Part shown: one piece after another, positions 61,390-64,000 of the stretch
Layout of the letters: every line of letters begins with the position of its first letter
How positions within the stretch are numbered: position 1 is the first letter of the stretch
Assembly: GCF_016917755.1 (NCBI RefSeq)
Contig: NZ_CP070326.1
Coordinates: 6,138,001-6,202,000 of the forward strand
DNA: 64,000 nucleotides
Source: Streptomyces noursei
GTDB taxonomy: Bacteria; Actinomycetota; Actinomycetes; Streptomycetales; Streptomycetaceae
Reading direction: 5' to 3'
Made by a program: the position numbers and the translations under genes
The notes under the pieces: generated by a model
Seen by the model: only the letters and a program-made list of their open reading frames with translations
The model's database searches: none
What the model was told of the DNA's origin: nothing

Positions 61390-62883
61390 ATGGTCCTCGC
61401 CGCGCCCCCCGTCCCACCGCCACCCCACACCGGCGGACTGCTCGCCCTGATACCGGGCACGCCCGGCCTGCTGACCGTCGCCGCCCTCGGCATCGCCCTG
61501 CTGCTCTTCCTGATCATGAAGGTCAGGCTGCAGCCCTTCGTCGCCCTGCTCGGCGTCTCCATCGCGGTCGGACTGGCCGCCGGCCTCTCGGTCACCGAAC
61601 TCTTCGGCACGGTCCAGCTGCATCCATCAGCGCACTCCGCGCGGGCCGACGCGGTCTCCGTGATCGAGACCGGCATGGGCGGGATCCTCGGCCATGTCGC
61701 CATCATCATCGGGCTGGGCACCATGCTCGGCGCGATCCTCGAAGTCTCCGGCGGGGCCGTGGTGTTGAGCGCCCGGTTGCTGGCCCTCTTCGGTGAGCGG
61801 CGGGCACCGCTGGCGATGGGCCTGACCGGCCTGATCTTCGGCATCCCGGTCTTCTTCGACGTCGGCATCTTCGTCCTGGCGCCGATCGTCTACGCCGCCG
61901 CCAAGAAGAGCGGCAGGTCGATCGTGCTCTACGCCATGCCGCTGCTGGCCGGACTGTCCATGACCCATGCCTTCCTGCCGCCGCACCCCGGACCGGTGGC
62001 CGCGGCCGGCCTGTTCAAGGTCGACCTGGGCTGGGTCATCCTCATGGGCGTGCTGTGCGGGGTGCCCGCGGTGCTCGCGGCCTGGGGGTACGCCGCGTGG
62101 ATCGGCCAGCGGCTGTTCGTGCCGGTGCCGCAGGACATGGTCGAGGCCGCCGAGGAGGCCCGGGCCGCGGTCGCCGCCGAGCAGGCGGCTTCGGGAAGCA
62201 CCCCGCGGGAGCGGCCGGTCGCGCTGGGCACCGTCCTCGCCATCATCGGCACCCCGCTGGTGCTGATCCTGCTGGCGACCTTCTCCTCCATCGCGCTGGC
62301 CCCTTCCATGGGCCGCTCGGTCATCGAGTTCTTCGGCCACCCCTTCGTCGCCCTGACCCTCGCCCTGCTGCTGGCGTACTACCTGCTCGGCGTGCGCCGC
62401 GGCTGGTCCCGCACGTCCCTGGAGAAGGTCTCCACCTCCTCCCTCAAGCCGGTCGGCAACATCCTGCTGGTCGTCGGCGCGGGCGGGATCTTCGGCGCGG
62501 TCCTCAAGGGCAGCGGGGTGGCCACCGCGCTGTCGGACACCTTCCACCACGTCGGCCTGCCGGTGATCGTGCTGGCCTATCTGCTCTCGCTGGTCCTGCG
62601 GGTGGCCCAGGGCTCGGCGACGGTGGCGATCGTGACCACCGCCGGGATCGTGCTGCCGCTGGTCGAGGCGCAGGGCTTCTCCCAGGCCCAGTTGGCGCTG
62701 GTCATCATGGCGATCTCGGCGGGCTCGATCTTCGCCTCGCATGTCAACGACGGCGGGTTCTGGATGGTCAGCAAGTACTTCGGGATATCCGAACGCGACA
62801 CCCTGAAGTCCTGGACGGTCCTGGAATCGGTGCTCTCGGTCGTCGGATTCGCGGCCGCGGCGGCGCTCAGCCTGGTCTTCTAG
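61390..62883 (+). CDS. GntP-family permease (gluconate/D-serine-type transporter)
   Basis: 497-residue integral membrane protein with about 12-14 hydrophobic helices. Family blocks visible: GMGGILGHVAIIIGLGTMLG near residue 96, GIPVFFDVGIFVLAPI, THAFLPPHPGPVAAAG, and the C-terminal SASHVNDGGFWM-like segment (FASHVNDGGFW). GntP members carry gluconate and related acids, and DsdX carries D-serine; next to D-amino-acid genes and a KDG-type kinase either is possible. A hydrophilic linker lies at residues 240-280. Confidence 0.94.
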   Translation: MVLAAPPVPPPPHTGGLLALIPGTPGLLTVAALGIALLLFLIMKVRLQPFVALLGVSIAVGLAAGLSVTELFGTVQLHPSAHSARADAVSVIETGMGGILGHVAIIIGLGTMLGAILEVSGGAVVLSARLLALFGERRAPLAMGLTGLIFGIPVFFDVGIFVLAPIVYAAAKKSGRSIVLYAMPLLAGLSMTHAFLPPHPGPVAAAGLFKVDLGWVILMGVLCGVPAVLAAWGYAAWIGQRLFVPVPQDMVEAAEEARAAVAAEQAASGSTPRERPVALGTVLAIIGTPLVLILLATFSSIALAPSMGRSVIEFFGHPFVALTLALLLAYYLLGVRRGWSRTSLEKVSTSSLKPVGNILLVVGAGGIFGAVLKGSGVATALSDTFHHVGLPVIVLAYLLSLVLRVAQGSATVAIVTTAGIVLPLVEAQGFSQAQLALVIMAISAGSIFASHVNDGGFWMVSKYFGISERDTLKSWTVLESVLSVVGFAAAAALSLVF

Positions 62884-62918
62884 CGAACCGCTGCGAATCG
62901 ACTGTGGACCCGCGGGAC

Positions 62919-62954
62919 GGTGTCCCGGAACACGAGGAAGTGTTCCGGGACACC
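62919..62954. terminator. Bidirectional terminator after permease gene
   Basis: Perfect 15-base inverted repeat GGTGTCCCGGAACAC / GTGTTCCGGGACACC with a GAGGAA loop, between the permease and the convergent carboxypeptidase genes. Confidence 0.85.
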
Positions 62955-63001
62955 GCCGTGGGATGCGTGGGTGGTCGCCCGGTCCTTCGCCGTGCCGCGA
63001 T

Positions 63002-64000
63002 TCACCTGGCCTTGCAGTACTGCCCTTCCTTGCCGATCGAGCGGTACATGCAGTCCGCGTTCTCCAGCAGTTGGAGCACCGCCTCGCGATTGCGTGCGGT
63101 CTCCCGCGGAATCACCGTGTCCTTGGGGTAGAAACCGCCCGCACCGGCCGACGTCGGATACATCTCGAAGGTGTAGGCGAAGATCTTCTGGTCGCCCCAC
63201 AGCCAGTCGTCGATCGCCCCGTCGGTGATGTAGAGCTCGCTGGACTGCTCGGGGGTGTAGCCGTTGCTGGCGGCCATCTTCCTGCCGACCGCGGCGAAGG
63301 CGTCGTGGTCGTCCTGGGTCATGCCGGGTCCGGTCGGGTCGTCGGTGAACCCGAAGGGCCACATCACCAGTTCGCTGTAGGTGTGGAAGTCGATGGCGGC
63401 GGTGATCTGCTGCCGGCCGCCGACCACCCGGCTGCGCACGAACTTGGCGACGACCTGCACCTCGGGCGAGGACGCCGCCGAGGGGCCGCGGTAGGTCTCG
63501 CTGGAGGGCGAACCGGACGAGCCGCCGCAGCAGCCCCATTTGAATTCCCAGTTGCGGTTGAGGTCGGTGCCCACGTTGCTCGAACCGGAGTTGGGCTGCC
63601 GGTTCTTGCGCCAGCTGCGGAATTGCCCGGAGGCGATGTCATAGGCGCCGCCGTCCGGATTCAGGTCCGGGATGATCCAGATCTCGCGGGAGTCCAGGAG
63701 TTTGGTGATGCGCGGGTCGGAGCCGTATTTCGAGGTGAGTTCCTTCAGGAGGTAAAGGGACATCTCCACCGTGAGGTGTTCCCGGGCGTGTTGGTGCGCG
63801 GTGAAGAGGACCTCGGGCTCCGCCTCGTCCTTGGCGGCGTTCTTGCTGAGTTTGAGGGCGACGATGTCCCGGCCCTCGTACGACTTTCCGATGACGGTCT
63901 TGGTGAGGATGCTCGGATACGCGGCGACCAGGGCGTTGATCTCCTGGGTCGCCTGTTCGTAGGTGTGGTACTTGGTGTATCCGGGCGGGAAGCCCTTGAC
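63002..64000 (-). CDS. Zinc carboxypeptidase (M14), N-terminus off the window
   Basis: At least 332 residues of an M14 metallocarboxypeptidase, open to the right edge. The zinc motif HxxE appears as HAREHLTVEM just upstream of the internal GTG at 63769, the third zinc His in AIDFHTYSELV, the substrate Arg/Asn region as GTDLNRNWE, and the catalytic Glu in YTFEMYPT. The order and short length match the secreted carboxypeptidase T type of Streptomyces; the signal and propeptide would be beyond 64000. It removes C-terminal residues from peptides outside the cell. Confidence 0.93.
   Translation of the reverse strand, partial: VKGFPPGYTKYHTYEQATQEINALVAAYPSILTKTVIGKSYEGRDIVALKLSKNAAKDEAEPEVLFTAHQHAREHLTVEMSLYLLKELTSKYGSDPRITKLLDSREIWIIPDLNPDGGAYDIASGQFRSWRKNRQPNSGSSNVGTDLNRNWEFKWGCCGGSSGSPSSETYRGPSAASSPEVQVVAKFVRSRVVGGRQQITAAIDFHTYSELVMWPFGFTDDPTGPGMTQDDHDAFAAVGRKMAASNGYTPEQSSELYITDGAIDDWLWGDQKIFAYTFEMYPTSAGAGGFYPKDTVIPRETARNREAVLQLLENADCMYRSIGKEGQYCKAR

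Overview
The window is high-GC actinobacterial DNA, almost certainly from a Streptomyces. Coding strands show strong third-position G/C, and the right-hand genes (GTP-type PEP carboxykinase, AlaA-type aminotransferase, hemolysin III, MerR/TetR/IclR regulators) look like ordinary Streptomyces chromosome. Nothing here was checked against a database; family calls come from motifs and general knowledge.

Bases 1-39965 (all plus strand) are the right part of a macrolide biosynthetic cluster. Four type I polyketide synthase genes hold six extension modules, the first cut by the window edge. In order: A = KS(partial)-AT-KR-ACP; B = KS-AT-DH-KR-ACP; C and D in one protein = KS-AT-KR(dead)-ACP-KS-AT-DH-KR-ACP; E and F in one protein = KS-AT-KR-ACP-KS-AT-KR-ACP-TE. 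AT motifs predict methylmalonyl in A, C, D and E and malonyl in B and F. Counting from the carboxyl end, the chain should carry 3-OH, 4-Me, 5-OH, 6-Me with a 6,7-alkene, 8-Me, 9-ketone, a 10,11-alkene, 12-Me and 13-OH. This resembles narbonolide/pikromycin chemistry, but lacks the C2 methyl, keeps a C3 hydroxyl and has no enoylreductase. I could not match it to a macrolide I know.

Downstream lie a type II thioesterase, a DesVIII-like glycosyltransferase helper, a DesVII-like glycosyltransferase, a DesII-like radical SAM deaminase, two P450s and a secreted GH3 glucosidase (DesR-like self-resistance). A strong hairpin ends this unit. On the minus strand follow an aldo/keto reductase and a pair of thiamine-diphosphate E1 alpha/beta subunits. 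Such E1 pairs install two-carbon branches on deoxysugars (avilamycin eurekanate, aldgamycin aldgarose), so with DesII this suggests a branched 4-deoxy sugar rather than plain desosamine. The remaining sugar genes, loading module and regulators must lie left of the window.

Bases 43.1-44.6 kb look like the cluster border: a GH3 C-terminal remnant, a 17-bp tandem repeat and a broken Uma2-type gene. Beyond this come housekeeping genes: a thioredoxin-domain protein, an NADPH oxidoreductase with a MerR-style promoter, an amidase, MerR and TetR regulators, hemolysin III, PEP carboxykinase and an aminotransferase. At 55.5-62.9 kb there is a divergent D-amino-acid utilisation locus (N-acyl-D-amino acid deacylase, PLP-dependent D-amino acid lyase, PfkB kinase, IclR, RidA, GntP permease) around an IclR-type operator. 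A zinc carboxypeptidase runs off the right edge.
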